A stretch of 64,000 bases of DNA from assembly GCF_016612535.1 (NCBI RefSeq), contig NZ_JAENXS010000001.1, positions 310,001-374,000 of the forward strand, read 5' to 3'. This document shows positions 63,083 to 64,000 of this stretch, piece by piece (position 1 is the stretch's first letter; each line of letters starts with the position of its first letter). The position numbers and the translations under genes are program-made. The notes below the pieces were generated by a model. The model did no database searches. It saw only the letters and a program-made list of their open reading frames with translations, and was not told the origin of the DNA. Origin of the DNA: Bradyrhizobium diazoefficiens (lineage in GTDB: Bacteria > Pseudomonadota > Alphaproteobacteria > Rhizobiales > Xanthobacteraceae).

Positions 63083-64000
63083 CTAGTTGGTGATGCGGGC
63101 TTCGGACACCGCATGATTGAACATCGCGTTCAGCGCCGCCGTGATGTCGGCCGGCGTGTTCGCGGTGTAGAAGAAGCCGGGCGAGGCGCAGTTCTGCAGG
63201 CTCGTCGGAATATTCGGGATGTTCCAGTTGGCGTAATCGTCCTCGTCGCCGGCGAAGGATGTGTTGACGGGATCGATCTTCTGATAGGGAATGTACAACA
63301 CGGAGACGATGATCCCGCGATTCTTCAAAGACGTGCACGACGTGGCTGGGTTGATCGTCGTGGCGTGGTTGCTGCCGGACCAGGAGCCGTTCGGAACACC
63401 CTTCATCTGCGGGTCCTGCGCGCCGTCGGTCACAAGGAAGACATAGGGCAACGTGTTGTTCCACGCGCTGCCATCGCCCACGCTGACGATCAGCGTATTC
63501 ACTCCGGACAGCGCGTTGTCGATATGCGTGCCGCCGGAGCCCAGATTCGCATTCGTATTGGTATCGAGCAGCGTTGCCAGATTGGCGGCGGCGTAGTTGA
63601 TGGTGGAGGGATTGGTGGTCGAACCGTTGATGCTGCTGGTCAGCGGAAAATACGAATAGAGATACTGGATGAAGGGATAGAGGCCGATGCGAAACTGGTT
63701 CGCCACCTTCTCGGTGCTGTTAGCTGTGGCGAACAACTGGTTCACCGCATAGCCGACGGCGTCCAGACGCAGCTGAATGCACGAGTCAGTCCCGTCCGTC
63801 GGACAGTTCGCCACCGTTGAAAGATTCGAGTAGAGCGAATTCGGCAGGCCGGAGACGATCGACGACGGCAGTTGAACGCCCATAGGGTTGCTGGCCTTCG
63901 TGGTGAGAAGGCCCTTGTATCCACTCTGGCTGACGCGCGAGATCGCATAGCCGAGACAGTAATTGTTCGTGGGGTAGCCCTGTGTTCCGGAATCCGTGCA
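63083..64000 (-). CDS. Tad-type VWA pilus assembly protein, C-terminal part (TadG-like)
   Basis: The frame is open from the window edge to the stop at 63083, about 305 residues; an internal Met is not a start because codons upstream to 64000 remain open (ending with YCLGYAISRVSQSGYKGLLT read towards it). VWA landmarks are TDGAQDPQMKG and GTHIDNALSGVNTLIVSVGD, and the C-terminus SPGFFYTANTPADITAALNA is typical of TadG/TadE-associated proteins. The N-terminal membrane anchor lies outside the window. Confidence 0.8.
   Translation of the reverse strand, partial: CTDSGTQGYPTNNYCLGYAISRVSQSGYKGLLTTKASNPMGVQLPSSIVSGLPNSLYSNLSTVANCPTDGTDSCIQLRLDAVGYAVNQLFATANSTEKVANQFRIGLYPFIQYLYSYFPLTSSINGSTTNPSTINYAAANLATLLDTNTNANLGSGGTHIDNALSGVNTLIVSVGDGSAWNNTLPYVFLVTDGAQDPQMKGVPNGSWSGSNHATTINPATSCTSLKNRGIIVSVLYIPYQKIDPVNTSFAGDEDDYANWNIPNIPTSLQNCASPGFFYTANTPADITAALNAMFNHAVSEARITN

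Noticed and set aside
63083..63883. Start codon at 63883 for the pilus-type protein
   Set aside because: The frame remains open to the window edge and the family has an N-terminal membrane anchor, so the gene begins outside the window.

Overview
The window is about 64 kb of high-GC DNA that reads as chromosome of an alphaproteobacterium, most likely Bradyrhizobium or a close relative (Nitrobacteraceae). The evidence is protein style (PotABCD-like and Dpp-like importers, an intracellular PhaZ depolymerase, DUF2277, DUF6429 and PRC-barrel proteins), an Irr-type iron control element in front of bfr, FNR/FixK-like boxes, a candidate EcfG general-stress promoter, and several families of intergenic palindromic repeats typical of these genomes. 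No tRNA, rRNA, CRISPR array, insertion sequence or prophage was seen.

Layout. 0-6 kb: tail of an unknown gene, a polyamine-type ABC importer operon (ATPase, binding protein, two permeases), then a solitary branched-chain-amino-acid-type binding protein. 6-10 kb: PRC-barrel protein, Ser-rich exported-type protein, an OmpR/EnvZ-like two-component pair, and a zinc-ribbon protein whose stop codon overlaps that of the kinase inside a perfect palindrome. 10-15.7 kb: lytic transglycosylase, then a thiamine operon thiO-thiS-thiG-thiE-thiC behind a clear TPP riboswitch, with two long palindromic repeats inserted inside the operon. 15.8-18 kb: a visibly AT-richer patch with an unknown membrane protein and an HNH nuclease, then a mismatch glycosylase. 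18-31.6 kb: many small genes (SDRs, GSTs, RidA, J-domain protein, collagen-like protein, FlbD-like HTH, bfr/bfd iron storage, small Gly/Tyr-rich exported proteins) separated by repeats.

31.6-43.6 kb: MltB-type transglycosylase, EttA, hydroxyacid dehydrogenase, L,D-transpeptidase, SseA plus a rhodanese protein, and a CoxE-like VWA protein and MoxR ATPase in divergent orientation. 43.6-45.7 kb: a repeat-rich stretch carrying an orphan Imm53 immunity gene and a complete BrnTA toxin-antitoxin pair with its own promoter and twin operators. 45.7-53.3 kb: GMC oxidoreductase, GNAT, SMP-30, AraC/GyrI-like regulator, GST, PHB depolymerase. 53.3-61.1 kb: one operon coding a peptide/opine-type ABC importer (binding protein, two permeases, fused double ATPase) with an FAD amino-acid oxidase and a GhrA-like reductase, facing a divergent HTH-cupin regulator. 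61.9-62.6 kb: a decayed sensor-kinase/receiver pseudogene, then a cupin and the C-terminal part of a Tad-type VWA pilus protein.

How they work together: the clearest functional units are polyamine import, thiamine synthesis under riboswitch control, iron storage under Irr (and possibly FixK-type) control, and the 53-61 kb uptake-plus-oxidation operon. Product names come from reading motifs by eye; no database search was possible. Start codons were chosen by ribosome binding sites, signal peptides and overlaps.
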